Assembly (NCBI GenBank): GCA_028281105.1
Contig: JANQKQ010000025.1
Location: forward strand, 17,611-81,610
From: Rhizobiaceae bacterium
GTDB lineage: Bacteria > Pseudomonadota > Alphaproteobacteria > Rhizobiales > Rhizobiaceae
Reading direction: 5' to 3'
Length of the DNA: 64,000 nucleotides
Below are positions 1 through 8,058 of this stretch, piece by piece. The first letter of the stretch is position 1; every line of letters begins with the position of its first letter. Position numbers and translations under genes: made by a program. A model generated the notes under the pieces. The model worked only from the letters and a program-made list of their open reading frames with translations, was not told where the DNA came from and ran no database searches.

Positions 1-358
1 CGTCGGCGATATCGTAATAGTCGCCCTTGTCGGCGACGAAGATGTGGATGCCCAGCCGCGTGTTGGTGGGCTTGTCGAACGCGCCCATCGAGACGCCGAT
101 CCAATCCAGGTGGGGAGGATCGAAGAACAAGGTTGATCCGCAGGTGGCGCAGAAACCCCGCCTCACCTTCTTCGATGACTGGAACCAGGAGACGTTTTCG
201 CCGCCACGTATGGTGATCGCATCTTTCTTGACGTCGGTGGACGCCAGATAGTGGCCGGTATGTTTGCGGCATATGGTGCAGTGGCAGGCGTCGGGCGGCG
301 GCAGATCGCCGTCCACCTCGAAGCTGACCGCGCCGCACAGACAGGATCCGGTGTGCAT
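1..358 (-). CDS. GFA family (CENP-V/GFA domain) protein, 3' end cut by window edge
   Basis: The minus strand from the ATG at 356-358 reads open to the window edge, about 119 codons. The start is preceded by GGAGG (about 365-369 on the plus strand). The protein has the zinc-binding cysteine pattern of the glutathione-dependent formaldehyde-activating enzyme (GFA/CENP-V) family: C6xC8, C25xC27xxC30 and C70xxC73, with the typical CLCG and CxTCG contexts. These are small cytosolic zinc proteins; most members have no proven substrate and are annotated only as GFA family. The C-terminus lies outside the window. The plus-strand frame opposite it has no recognisable domain and was ignored. Confidence 0.85.
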   Translation of the reverse strand, partial: MHTGSCLCGAVSFEVDGDLPPPDACHCTICRKHTGHYLASTDVKKDAITIRGGENVSWFQSSKKVRRGFCATCGSTLFFDPPHLDWIGVSMGAFDKPTNTRLGIHIFVADKGDYYDIAD

Positions 359-463
359 CGTGGGTCCTCCGGTTGGTTTGCAACGCCGCCATATAGCGAG
401 AACCGAGCCGGAGGGAAACCTGCGGGCCGTGCAAGACGGATAGATTGTGGCGACGCCGGACCG

Positions 464-1081
464 TCAGCCGTTGGGACAGGGCATGCCCGCCATGCCCCAG
501 GCCATCACATCTGCGATGTGCTCCTGCAACGAATAGGGCGCGGGTTCGCGGCCGCCACCAGGGTCCCAGGCCCAGTGCAGGATGAGGTCGTGATCGAGAT
601 GCTCGGCGATGTCCTGGGCCGTGCGCCCGCCATTGCGTTCGGGATCGCGCAGCTGGCTGCAGATTTCCTGCGAGGTTCTGCCGAACCAGTCGGCTTGAGC
701 CGGGGCAAGCTGCCAGTCCATGTCTACGCGCGGCGCGGCGTGCGCCACTGTGTTGCCTTGGGTCGAGCGGGTGTGGCAGGTGGCGCAGGTGACGAATTCG
801 GCGCCGATGCGGCTCTCGCCGGCGGCGATGTTCATGCCGTGCGGGCGGGTCTTGCCGTAGCTGGGCCCGGACCACATCGGAATGCCGCTTTCGCCCACAT
901 GGCAGTTCGAGCAGCGCGGGTGCGAAGCAACCTCATAGATGCGCGACCAGGCCTCCAGGCCGTCGGCCACGCTCACCGAGGGGGCCTCGGTCTCGGCGGT
1001 CGTTGTCGCCGTCTCGCCGGCCGCCCAGGTGGTGGCGGTGGCCGCGATCAAGGCGGCGACCGCGAGCGTTTTTGCTTTCAT
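464..1081 (-). CDS. Diheme c-type cytochrome, partner of molybdenum hydroxylase
   Basis: The 205-residue protein starts with a cleavable Sec-type signal peptide (about residues 1-21) and carries two CxxCH haem-attachment motifs, CSNCH at 57-61 and CATCH at 99-103, so it is a periplasmic diheme cytochrome c. I use the ATG at 1081 rather than an upstream in-frame ATG at 1279, because only the former gives a signal peptide and it lies 10 bases after the stop of the molybdopterin subunit gene. It is the last gene of the three-gene minus-strand operon and, by inference, accepts electrons from the hydroxylase and passes them to the respiratory chain, as cytochrome subunits do in nicotinate or aldehyde dehydrogenases of this family. 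Confidence 0.82.
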   Translation of the reverse strand: MKAKTLAVAALIAATATTWAAGETATTTAETEAPSVSVADGLEAWSRIYEVASHPRCSNCHVGESGIPMWSGPSYGKTRPHGMNIAAGESRIGAEFVTCATCHTRSTQGNTVAHAAPRVDMDWQLAPAQADWFGRTSQEICSQLRDPERNGGRTAQDIAEHLDHDLILHWAWDPGGGREPAPYSLQEHIADVMAWGMAGMPCPNG

Positions 1082-1091
1082 TGTCGAAGCC

Positions 1092-3332
1092 TCACACGAA
1101 ATCGATGTGCTTGTTGAGCGGCAGTTCGCGGATGCGCTGGCCTGTTGCGGCGAAGATCGCGTTGGCGAGCGCAGGTGCTGCCGGCGGCACCGGCGGCTCG
1201 CCGATGCCCCTGATCTTGGAACCGTTCTCCAGGCCGCGCACCTCGATCTGCGGGCACTGGTAAAGCCGCATGCCCTCATAGTCGTGATAGTTGGTCTGCT
1301 CGGCCATGCCGTCCGAATAGGTGATCTGACAGTTCATCGCGTGACCCAAGCCGAACACTACACCGCCCTTGACCAGGTTGTCGAAATTAACCGGATCCAT
1401 CACCTTGCCGACTTCGGCGGCCACGTAGACCTTGTCGATCTTGATGCCGGCATCGGTGTTGGTGACCTCGATCACCTCGGCGCAACTGACCCCGAAGGAC
1501 ATGCAGAAGGCGACGCCGCGGCCTCGGTTCGGGCCCAGATCGCTGCCCCAGCCGGACATCTCGCCGACCGCTTCGAGCACCTTGCGCGACGGTTCGTGCC
1601 AGCACAACCGAATGCGTTCTTCGAGCGGATCGGCCCCGGCCGCGTGGACAAGCTCGTCCAGGAAGCAATCGTGAAAGAAGCCGTTTGACGAGGCGCCCAC
1701 CGACCGCCAGGAACTGATCGGCGCCAGCTCCGGCGCGCGGTAGCCGGTCGTGCGGTAGTTGGGAATGGCGAACGGCTGGTCCCAGGCGCCGGCGACGATC
1801 TGCGAGTCCGGACCGGGCACGGAGAAATTCTGCCGGCCCATCTGCGACGCGATCACCGAGGGCATGGCGATCGACAGATCGTAAGAATCGACCTGGCCGT
1901 CCCTGGCCGCGCCGCGGCCGCGGGCCATGGCGATCTGGCGGGGGAAGTCGTGGGCGAAATCCTCCTCGCGTGAATAGGTCACCTTGACCGGCGTGCCCTT
2001 CATCGCCATGGCGATTTCGACGGTCTGCTTGACCACCTCGTCTTCGAGCCGGTGGCCGAAGCTGCCGCCCATCATCAGGACGTGGATATGCACGGCTTCG
2101 GCGTCGAGCCCGGTCATGGCGGCCACGCTATTCTGCGTGAAGCGCGGGATCTGCGTTCCCGTCCAGATGTCGACGCGGGTGTCGGTCACCTTGACGATGG
2201 CGCTGATCGGCTCGAGCGGCGCGTGCGCCAGATAGGGCACACGATATTCGGCTTCGATCACGTCTGCGCCTTGCAGCGCGGTCTCCACGTCGCCGTCATC
2301 GCGTTGGCGGCTTTCCAGCCGATCCTCGATGAACGATTCGGAAAGCGTTTGCCAGTGGCCGTCCATCTCCGCCGGGTAAGGGGCCTCGCCCCAGTCGAAC
2401 TCGATGGCGTTGGCGGCCTGAATGGCGCGCCAGGTGTTGTCGGCGACCACGCCGACACCGCCGGTGATCGGCACAATTGCTTTCACCCCGCGCATCTTCT
2501 CGGCGGCGCTGGCGTCGAAGCCGTTGATCGCGCCGCCCTGGCGCGGGTTGAGCTTGACGGTGGCGTGCACCATGCCGTCGACCTCGTAGTCGATGCCATA
2601 TTTCAGGGCGCCGGTGGATTTCGGCACGATGTCGATGCGCTGCATCGGCCGGCACAGCATCCGCCACTGCTTGGGATCGCGCAGGCTGATATTGGTGACG
2701 GGATCGATGGCGGCGGCGAGCGGCGCCAGTTCCACATAGGAGAGCTCGGTGCCGTCGGGCGCGATCACTGTGGCGTTGGCGGTCTTCAGCTGGTCGGGAT
2801 CGATGCCAAGTTTGCTCGCCGCCGCCGATTTGAGCGTCTCGCGCGCCACCGCGCCGGCGATGCGCAATTTCTCGTAGCCGTCCGGCACCGTGGTCGACCC
2901 GCCGGTCACCTGCATGCCCAGGAACTTCATCGGCACGTCCATCACCGCCCGTATGGATTCGGCCATGAAACCTTCGTCGGTCGACATGAACGGTGCGCCC
3001 TCTTCCGACAGCGCAGTGTTGTAGTAGGCCGGGCTGGGCGGACCGGGGTCGACGTTGACCTGGTCAAGTTCCACATCCAGTTCCTCGGCGATCAGCGCCG
3101 CCTGGATCGAATAGGCGCCCTGGCCCTTGTCGGCGCGTGGCGTGATCAGGGTGATCCCGTCCGCGTCGATCTTCACGTAGGGCGTGATCGCCGCCTCGCC
3201 TTCACCCAGATCGGTGAGCAGCGGATTGGCGGACGGCCGCTGATACATGTAGTAGCCGAAGGCGACGCCGCCGACGATCGTCGCCGACCCGATCAGGAAG
3301 GTGCGCCGTGCAATTGTTCTAATGCGACCCAT
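1092..3332 (-). CDS. Molybdopterin-binding subunit of xanthine dehydrogenase family (isoquinoline 1-oxidoreductase beta type)
   Basis: This 746-residue protein is the large catalytic subunit of a molybdenum hydroxylase of the isoquinoline 1-oxidoreductase/aldehyde dehydrogenase group. The N-terminus has a Tat-type twin arginine (RR at 9-10, RRTFLIG) followed by a hydrophobic stretch, so the enzyme is exported folded. Mo-cofactor loops such as GGSFGHR are present. The active-site glutamate is visible in GIGEPPVPP (E712), where xanthine dehydrogenase family enzymes place their catalytic base. The gene is followed by the diheme cytochrome and preceded by the 2Fe-2S subunit with 3 bases between. 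The substrate (N-heterocycle or aldehyde) cannot be read from sequence. Confidence 0.9.
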   Translation of the reverse strand: MGRIRTIARRTFLIGSATIVGGVAFGYYMYQRPSANPLLTDLGEGEAAITPYVKIDADGITLITPRADKGQGAYSIQAALIAEELDVELDQVNVDPGPPSPAYYNTALSEEGAPFMSTDEGFMAESIRAVMDVPMKFLGMQVTGGSTTVPDGYEKLRIAGAVARETLKSAAASKLGIDPDQLKTANATVIAPDGTELSYVELAPLAAAIDPVTNISLRDPKQWRMLCRPMQRIDIVPKSTGALKYGIDYEVDGMVHATVKLNPRQGGAINGFDASAAEKMRGVKAIVPITGGVGVVADNTWRAIQAANAIEFDWGEAPYPAEMDGHWQTLSESFIEDRLESRQRDDGDVETALQGADVIEAEYRVPYLAHAPLEPISAIVKVTDTRVDIWTGTQIPRFTQNSVAAMTGLDAEAVHIHVLMMGGSFGHRLEDEVVKQTVEIAMAMKGTPVKVTYSREEDFAHDFPRQIAMARGRGAARDGQVDSYDLSIAMPSVIASQMGRQNFSVPGPDSQIVAGAWDQPFAIPNYRTTGYRAPELAPISSWRSVGASSNGFFHDCFLDELVHAAGADPLEERIRLCWHEPSRKVLEAVGEMSGWGSDLGPNRGRGVAFCMSFGVSCAEVIEVTNTDAGIKIDKVYVAAEVGKVMDPVNFDNLVKGGVVFGLGHAMNCQITYSDGMAEQTNYHDYEGMRLYQCPQIEVRGLENGSKIRGIGEPPVPPAAPALANAIFAATGQRIRELPLNKHIDFV

Positions 3333-3335
3333 CGC

Positions 3336-3794
3336 TCAAGCCTCCATCAGTTTGGTGGCCGCGCTTCTGACCGCTTCGCGGATACGCGGATAGGTGCCGC
3401 AGCGGCACAGATTGGCCGACATGGCCCGATCGATGTCATCGTCGGTGGGTTCGGGATTGGTTTCCAAAAACGAGGCGGCGGCCATGATCTGGCCGGACTG
3501 ACAATAGCCGCACTGGGCGACCTGATGCTCGATCCAGGCTTCCTGGACCGCGTGCAGGGCATCGGGAGTGCCCAGTCCCTCGATCGTGGTCACCTCGCCG
3601 TCAACGTCACCCGCCGCCAGTTGGCAGGAGCGCACGGCAACCCCGTCCACGTGCACCGTGCACGCACCACACTGGGCGATGCCGCAACCATATTTCGGGC
3701 CGGTGATGCCCAACTCGTCGCGCAGCACCCACAATAGCGGCATGTCCTCTTCGACATCCACTTCGTGGGTCGTTCCATTGACCATGATTTGCAT
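3336..3794 (-). CDS. (2Fe-2S)-binding subunit of molybdenum hydroxylase (isoquinoline 1-oxidoreductase alpha type)
   Basis: A 152-residue small subunit with both iron-sulfur domains of the xanthine dehydrogenase family. The plant-ferredoxin-like cluster is ligated by C37, C42, C45 and C57 (CGIAQCGAC motif). The C-terminal four-helix cluster uses C95, C98, C130 and C132 (CGYC and CRC motifs). Length is normal for IorA-type subunits. It is the first gene of the operon and transfers electrons from the molybdenum centre of the downstream subunit, here presumably on to the diheme cytochrome. The promoter must lie in the 203-base divergent region shared with the AraC regulator. Confidence 0.93.
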   Translation of the reverse strand: MQIMVNGTTHEVDVEEDMPLLWVLRDELGITGPKYGCGIAQCGACTVHVDGVAVRSCQLAAGDVDGEVTTIEGLGTPDALHAVQEAWIEHQVAQCGYCQSGQIMAAASFLETNPEPTDDDIDRAMSANLCRCGTYPRIREAVRSAATKLMEA

Positions 3795-3950
3795 GAAGAT
3801 CTCCCGGGGTCCTCAGAAAGAATGTCCGCAAGCCCCGATCTAATATGCGGGCGCGCCGGAAAATTGCCACTTGCAAATCGCGACAAAACTATAACATCCT
3901 GCGCCACGAGGCTTCCTTTTGGCGCTAACCGCCTGGACCTTGGGCCCGGT

Positions 3951-3972
3951 TGTGCCATTTAACAAGGGCACA
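3951..3972. promoter_or_regulatory. Inverted repeat in the hydroxylase/AraC divergent promoter region
   Basis: The arms TGTGCC (3951-3956) and GGCACA (3967-3972) are separated by 10 bases, in the gap between the divergent hydroxylase operon and the AraC gene and about 26 bases before the regulator start at 3998. It is a candidate binding site for the AraC protein, inferred only from position and symmetry. Confidence 0.35.
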
Positions 3973-3997
3973 CTCGCGACGCGAAGGATGGTTTCCC

Positions 3998-4996
3998 ATG
4001 AGCGCCAAGCCGCGCTACCCGATCGCCCAATCCATGCGCAAGCTGTGCGCAATTTTGAAGATCTCTCCCGAGCGGGTGATGCGCCGGGCCGGGCTGCCGG
4101 CCGACTATCTCGCCCATGAGCGCGGCGGCGTCGACGCACAGCAGTTCTTCGATCTATGGCGGGCGGCGATCGCCGAGGCCAAACGCCCCGACATGCCGCT
4201 GTTTCTCGGCAAGGCCTCGGCGCGCGGGCCGTTCATCTCAGCGGTATTCGCGTTTTCGTGCAGCCCCAATATCGATGTCGGTCTTTCCCGGCTGGCGCTG
4301 TTCAAGCCGCTGGTCGGGCCGATAAAGCTGTCGGTGGAGCGCGCCGCCGATTCGCTCACGGTCTCGTTCGGCTCGACCGACCCGGCCGTCCCCATGCCCG
4401 ACAGCATGGCCGCCTTCGAAGCCGTCTACCTCCTGGAGCTGGCCCGGATCTTCACCTGTGAGCCGATCGTGCCGCTGGCCGTGGAGCTTGCCGGACAACA
4501 TGACTGCGCCGCAGTCCTCGACGAACATTTCGGCGTCAGCGCACTCACCTCGCGCCGCAGCGCGCTGGTTCTGTCGCTGGAAGATGCCCATCGTCCGCTG
4601 ATTTCCGAGAACGATGAGCTTTGGGCCTATTTCGAAGAAAGCCTGCAACGGCAACTGCGCGAGCGCGACCAGACGGCTGCGATGAGCGAGCGGGTGCGAG
4701 GCGCGCTGCTGGAGATGTTGCCCAGTGGACAGGCGTCGGCGGAGGCGGTGTGCGAACGGCTGCGCCTTTCCAAGCGCAGCCTGCAGCGCCGACTCAGGGA
4801 AGAAGGCAAGTCGTTCCAGGGCGTGCTCGACGCGACCCGCTCCGAACTGTCGCTGCACTATCTGTCCGGCGACGAGCTCTCGGTGGAGGAAATCTCCTAC
4901 CTGCTCGCCTATCGCGATCCCAATTCCTTCTATCGCGCGTTTCATGCCTGGACCGGCATGACCCCGATGCAGGCGCGCGGGCTGCGCTCCCACTGA
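3998..4996 (+). CDS. AraC family transcriptional regulator (arabinose-binding-like N-terminal domain type)
   Basis: The 332-residue protein has a long N-terminal ligand-sensing domain of the kind found in OruR/ArgR-type AraC regulators. It ends in a C-terminal double helix-turn-helix AraC DNA-binding domain (about residues 230-328; RLRLSKRSLQRRL for the first helix pair and the family signature ending YRAFHAWTGMTP). The ATG at 3998 is chosen over an in-frame ATG at 3950 because a purine-rich site (GAAGGATGG) lies just before it. It is divergent from the molybdenum hydroxylase operon and probably its activator; the inducer is unknown. Confidence 0.88.
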   Translation: MSAKPRYPIAQSMRKLCAILKISPERVMRRAGLPADYLAHERGGVDAQQFFDLWRAAIAEAKRPDMPLFLGKASARGPFISAVFAFSCSPNIDVGLSRLALFKPLVGPIKLSVERAADSLTVSFGSTDPAVPMPDSMAAFEAVYLLELARIFTCEPIVPLAVELAGQHDCAAVLDEHFGVSALTSRRSALVLSLEDAHRPLISENDELWAYFEESLQRQLRERDQTAAMSERVRGALLEMLPSGQASAEAVCERLRLSKRSLQRRLREEGKSFQGVLDATRSELSLHYLSGDELSVEEISYLLAYRDPNSFYRAFHAWTGMTPMQARGLRSH

Positions 4997-5014
4997 CCCG
5001 TCTGCCCTGGTTCT

Positions 5015-5719
5015 TCAGGCTTTCGTCGCCGCCGGCTCAGGCTGCGTACTATCCGCCGACTTTGGCCTTGGCGGACGTTTCCGGCCGGGCTTGCGCGAGA
5101 TGTGAAATACGCTCATGCGGTTGTCCGGCTGGTAGCGGTAATCGATGACGAAGCCGGCCCTGCCAAGCTGATCCTCGAATTGCTTCACGTTGAAGACTCT
5201 GACCAGCGGCATCAGTCTGACCGCCCTGCCCAGGGGTACAATCAACTTGAACCAAGGCATCTTCTCGCCGATGCATACTGTGCTGTCGGCCATGAAACCG
5301 CCCGGCTTGAGCATCTTGCGGATCTTAGCGAGAGCCGCGTCCAGGTCGTCGACCAGGTGCAGTACATTGAGCGCCAGAACCGCGTCATAGGCTTGATCGG
5401 GCGCATCGAGCTGCTCGATGCTCGAGACCTCGAAGGTAACATTGGCAATGCCCGCGGCAGCGGCCTTCCGCCTGGCGATCTCGATCATGTTCGATGAGAA
5501 GTCGACCGCGTGGATGTGCTTCACGTAAGGCGCGTGCGCGATCGCCGTCGATCCGGTGCCGCATCCCAGTTCCAGCACCCTCATGTCGGGCTTGAAGTAC
5601 TTGCGGGTCGCTTCGAGCTTCTTTTCATAGGTGGCCTGGTCCGCAACCGGCTGCCTGGAATAACGGTCTGCGGCCCGGTCCCAGAATCGTGGCGAAGGTT
5701 TTTTCATGATTGTCCCCAA
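5015..5719 (-). CDS. Class I SAM-dependent methyltransferase
   Basis: A 234-residue methyltransferase with the motif I glycine loop ELGCGTGST at about 50-58. An acidic residue ends beta-2 (VDFSS, about 73), and post-motif blocks (ALNVLHLV, LKPGGF) are typical of UbiE/Methyltransf_11-like enzymes. The C-terminus is basic and proline-rich (KPGRKRPPRPK), so a tail of about 25 residues is probably disordered. ATG 5719 or the internal M5 (5707) could be the start. It lies 27 bases after the ABC permease gene on the same strand and may be co-transcribed with the GntR-ABC operon. The substrate is unknown. Confidence 0.8.
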   Translation of the reverse strand: MGTIMKKPSPRFWDRAADRYSRQPVADQATYEKKLEATRKYFKPDMRVLELGCGTGSTAIAHAPYVKHIHAVDFSSNMIEIARRKAAAAGIANVTFEVSSIEQLDAPDQAYDAVLALNVLHLVDDLDAALAKIRKMLKPGGFMADSTVCIGEKMPWFKLIVPLGRAVRLMPLVRVFNVKQFEDQLGRAGFVIDYRYQPDNRMSVFHISRKPGRKRPPRPKSADSTQPEPAATKA

Positions 5720-5746
5720 CTCCCCTGGGCCTTTTGATGGAGCCGT

Positions 5747-6637
5747 TTACGCCTCGATGCGCCTGCGGCGGTATTCGCTGGCGAGATAGACGACCGCCGC
5801 GGTGAAGACCAAACCCAGCGCCATGTGCAGCCAATCGATCTCAGCCAGCATCAGTCCGATGATGGAAAGCGGCCCACCGTCGATCTGGCCCAGCAGAATC
5901 GCGGTCGCGGTATCCTCGACCGGAAAGCCATCAAAGCGCATGGCCAGAAATTCCGCGATCGGCTGGCCACGCTCGACGCCGCGAAGGCTGTTGAGATATT
6001 CAAGCAGAACCACCGTTCCGGGGATGAGGAAAGCGAGCGGAATGCTCCATCGGCGGAACAGGGTGGAAAGCCCGGCAACCCATGCGAGCCCCGGCGCGTA
6101 CCACAACGACAACAGCGTCAGATAGACCGCCCCGACGAGGCCCATCTGCATCAAGCTGTCGAACGCCTCGATGGGACCGGGCGCCGGAATGAAGGGATGG
6201 CGTGCGGAGACCATCAACAGAACCGGGTAGGCCAGGATCGCCGTCAGCAACGCGAAACAAAAGATCGCGGCCAGGAAAATGGTGATGCCGGAAAGCGCCT
6301 TGCTGGTCAGGACCTTCAAGTCGCTCTGTGGCATCGATTTCCAGAACAGCAGCGCATTGTTGCGCCGGTCGGCCGAGAAGGCATCGGCGTAGTAGAAGAA
6401 CAGCCCGATCAACAGATAGACCGACCAGGCCAGGAACGCGCCGGCGATGCCCACCCGGTAGATCTCTACCCCGTTGGGCAAAGGCCAGGGCGGCGGCTCG
6501 AGCGTGCCGTCGTCGATCATCAACGCGAACAGCACCGCGACGGCGACGATGACCAGCAACACGATCGGGGCGTAGACGAACGCCCCCCGATGTTCGAGAA
6601 ATTCTCGTTTGATGAGGGCCGCTATCGCGCGCATCAA
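5747..6637 (-). CDS. ABC-2 type transporter permease
   Basis: A 296-residue integral membrane protein with about six hydrophobic segments, starting with one at about 17-40 (GAFVYAPIVLLVIVAVAVLF) and ending with one near 270-287 before a basic cytoplasmic tail. The layout matches permeases of GntR/YtrA-associated ABC-2 systems. Its start overlaps the stop of the ATPase gene by 4 bases, so the two are translationally coupled and form one transporter. The substrate is not evident; related systems export peptides or respond to envelope stress. Confidence 0.82.
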   Translation of the reverse strand: MMRAIAALIKREFLEHRGAFVYAPIVLLVIVAVAVLFALMIDDGTLEPPPWPLPNGVEIYRVGIAGAFLAWSVYLLIGLFFYYADAFSADRRNNALLFWKSMPQSDLKVLTSKALSGITIFLAAIFCFALLTAILAYPVLLMVSARHPFIPAPGPIEAFDSLMQMGLVGAVYLTLLSLWYAPGLAWVAGLSTLFRRWSIPLAFLIPGTVVLLEYLNSLRGVERGQPIAEFLAMRFDGFPVEDTATAILLGQIDGGPLSIIGLMLAEIDWLHMALGLVFTAAVVYLASEYRRRRIEA

Positions 6638-7503
6638 GCCTCTCCCTCTGCCGGATCCTGCGTCAAGGTGACGAACAGATCGGAAAGACTCGGCGTGGAT
6701 ACCACGCCCAACGGTTCGAGCTTGTCCGTAGGCACGTCCTTGAACACCATCACGGTGTTGTCGAACCGGGTCTCGGAATGGATCGGCTTCAGTCTGTCGG
6801 CGGCCGCCACATTCTCCTTACCCACCGTCAGCTGGGTGTAGATGCGCCCGATCTCTTCAAGCGGAGCGTCGAGTACGATGCGGCCGTCGTGGATGAACAT
6901 GATGTCGGTGAGCATGAACTCGATCTCATCGATCTGGTGGGTGGTGATGAGCACGGTGCGCTCTTCGCCCATATAGTCCTCCAGCAGCCGCCGGTAGAAG
7001 CGCTTGCGGTAGGTGATGTCGAGACCGAGGGTGGGCTCGTCGAGCACCAGCAGCTTTGCGTCGATCGCCATCACCACGGCCAGGTGGAGTTGGGCGAGCA
7101 TGCCCTTTGACAGGTTCTTGATCTTCAGGCCCGGCCGCAATTCGGTGCCTTCAAAGAACGTTTCCGCTTTGCTTTGATCGAAGCGGGGATGGATATCGCT
7201 GACCAGGTCGAGCAACTGGCCGACCTTCAAGAATCGCGGCAGGCTGGCGACGTCGGATACGAACGCCACCTGGTTCATGAGTCTCGCCCGGTTCGCGAAC
7301 GGGTCCAGGCCCAGAACCTCGACCTGCCCTCCGCAGTTGGTCAGGCCCAGTAGAGCGTTGAGCGTCGTCGTCTTGCCCGCGCCGTTCTGCCCCAGCAGGC
7401 CGTAGATGCGGCCGGCGGGAATGGCGAAGTCGATGCCGTGAAGCACCGTCTTGGAGCCGAAACTCTTGGTCAGGCCGCGGGCGATCGCGATCGCATCGCT
7501 CAT
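6634..7503 (-). CDS. ABC transporter ATP-binding protein (YtrB-like)
   Basis: A 289-residue ATPase. Walker A is GQNGAGKTT (about 38-46), the Walker B/D-loop region reads LLVLDEPTLGLD, and the H-loop is TTHQ. The ABC signature is LSKGM rather than LSGGQ, a variation common in ABC-2 export ATPases. A C-terminal extension of about 70 residues follows the nucleotide-binding domain, as in YtrB-type proteins. It overlaps both neighbours by 4 bases, so regulator, ATPase and permease form one coupled operon. Confidence 0.9.
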   Translation of the reverse strand: MSDAIAIARGLTKSFGSKTVLHGIDFAIPAGRIYGLLGQNGAGKTTTLNALLGLTNCGGQVEVLGLDPFANRARLMNQVAFVSDVASLPRFLKVGQLLDLVSDIHPRFDQSKAETFFEGTELRPGLKIKNLSKGMLAQLHLAVVMAIDAKLLVLDEPTLGLDITYRKRFYRRLLEDYMGEERTVLITTHQIDEIEFMLTDIMFIHDGRIVLDAPLEEIGRIYTQLTVGKENVAAADRLKPIHSETRFDNTVMVFKDVPTDKLEPLGVVSTPSLSDLFVTLTQDPAEGEA

Positions 7504-7856
7504 TTGTCGCTCCCTTTGGCGAACAGATCTTTGACATCGAGTTCAAGCGCGTCGATGCGGGCGCGGATGCGGGGCCATTCGTCCTTCAAAAACTTATCCC
7601 GCTCGTGAGCCAGCAGCTTGGTGCGAGCCTGTTCGGCCACATACATGCCCATTCCCCGTTTCTTCGTGACGACGCCCAGGTCGACCAACGACTGGTAGGC
7701 CTTGGTGACCGTCAGCGGATTGACCGAAAGGTCCGTGGCGATCTGCCGGATCGACGGCAACGCCTCGCCCTCGGGTATCGTGCCTTTCAGGATCAGCTCG
7801 ATGAGCTGTTGGCGGATCTGCAGGAAGATCGGCTGGGTATCAGTCCAGGATGTCAT
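7500..7856 (-). CDS. GntR family transcriptional regulator, YtrA subfamily
   Basis: This short GntR protein (118 residues) has an N-terminal winged helix (about residues 10-75; SIRQIATDLSVNPLTVTKAY is the HTH) and only a brief C-terminal helical tail. That is the definition of the YtrA subfamily, whose members regulate the ABC operons they head. It overlaps the ATPase gene by 4 bases. A clear inverted repeat sits immediately upstream of its start, indicating autorepression of the operon. Confidence 0.92.
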   Translation of the reverse strand: MTSWTDTQPIFLQIRQQLIELILKGTIPEGEALPSIRQIATDLSVNPLTVTKAYQSLVDLGVVTKKRGMGMYVAEQARTKLLAHERDKFLKDEWPRIRARIDALELDVKDLFAKGSDK

Positions 7857-7866
7857 CGGTCACCGT

Positions 7867-7896
7867 TTTAGTGTATTAGTCATATAACACACTAAA
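7867..7896. promoter_or_regulatory. Probable operator of the YtrA-type GntR regulator
   Basis: An AT-rich inverted repeat, TTTAGTGT (7867-7874) and ACACTAAA (7889-7896), lies 10 bases upstream of the regulator ATG in an otherwise GC-rich region. A second partial symmetry (GTGT/ACAC) is nested inside. YtrA-type regulators bind palindromes at their own promoters, so this is the obvious autoregulatory site and probably also overlaps the promoter. Confidence 0.7.
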
Positions 7897-8004
7897 TCAC
7901 ATTTGCAAGAGAATTTATCGCCGAGGGTTTGCGACAGGCAGGCCGCGCTGAAGTTCCTCCGCGATACCAATCGATTGACGGCGGGCAGGGCGGGCGGCTA
8001 ACGT

Positions 8005-8022
8005 TTTGCAACCGGTTGCAAA
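8005..8022. promoter_or_regulatory. Perfect 18-bp LacI-type operator palindrome
   Basis: TTTGCAACCGGTTGCAAA is a perfect palindrome with a central CG, the architecture bound by LacI/GalR regulators. It ends 36 bases before the ATG of the Gfo/Idh/MocA gene. No LacI gene is adjacent; the only one in the window lies near 55.4 kb, so the cognate regulator is unassigned. Confidence 0.72.
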
Positions 8023-8058
8023 CTGCAGCCTCGCGCAACTGTCCGTTGGGAGAGCACA

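Noticed and set aside
2052..3737. A 561-codon plus-strand open frame opposite the molybdenum hydroxylase genes.
   Set aside because: It is antisense to two strongly supported genes, histidine/arginine/glycine-rich and without any domain; long antisense frames are expected in high-GC DNA.
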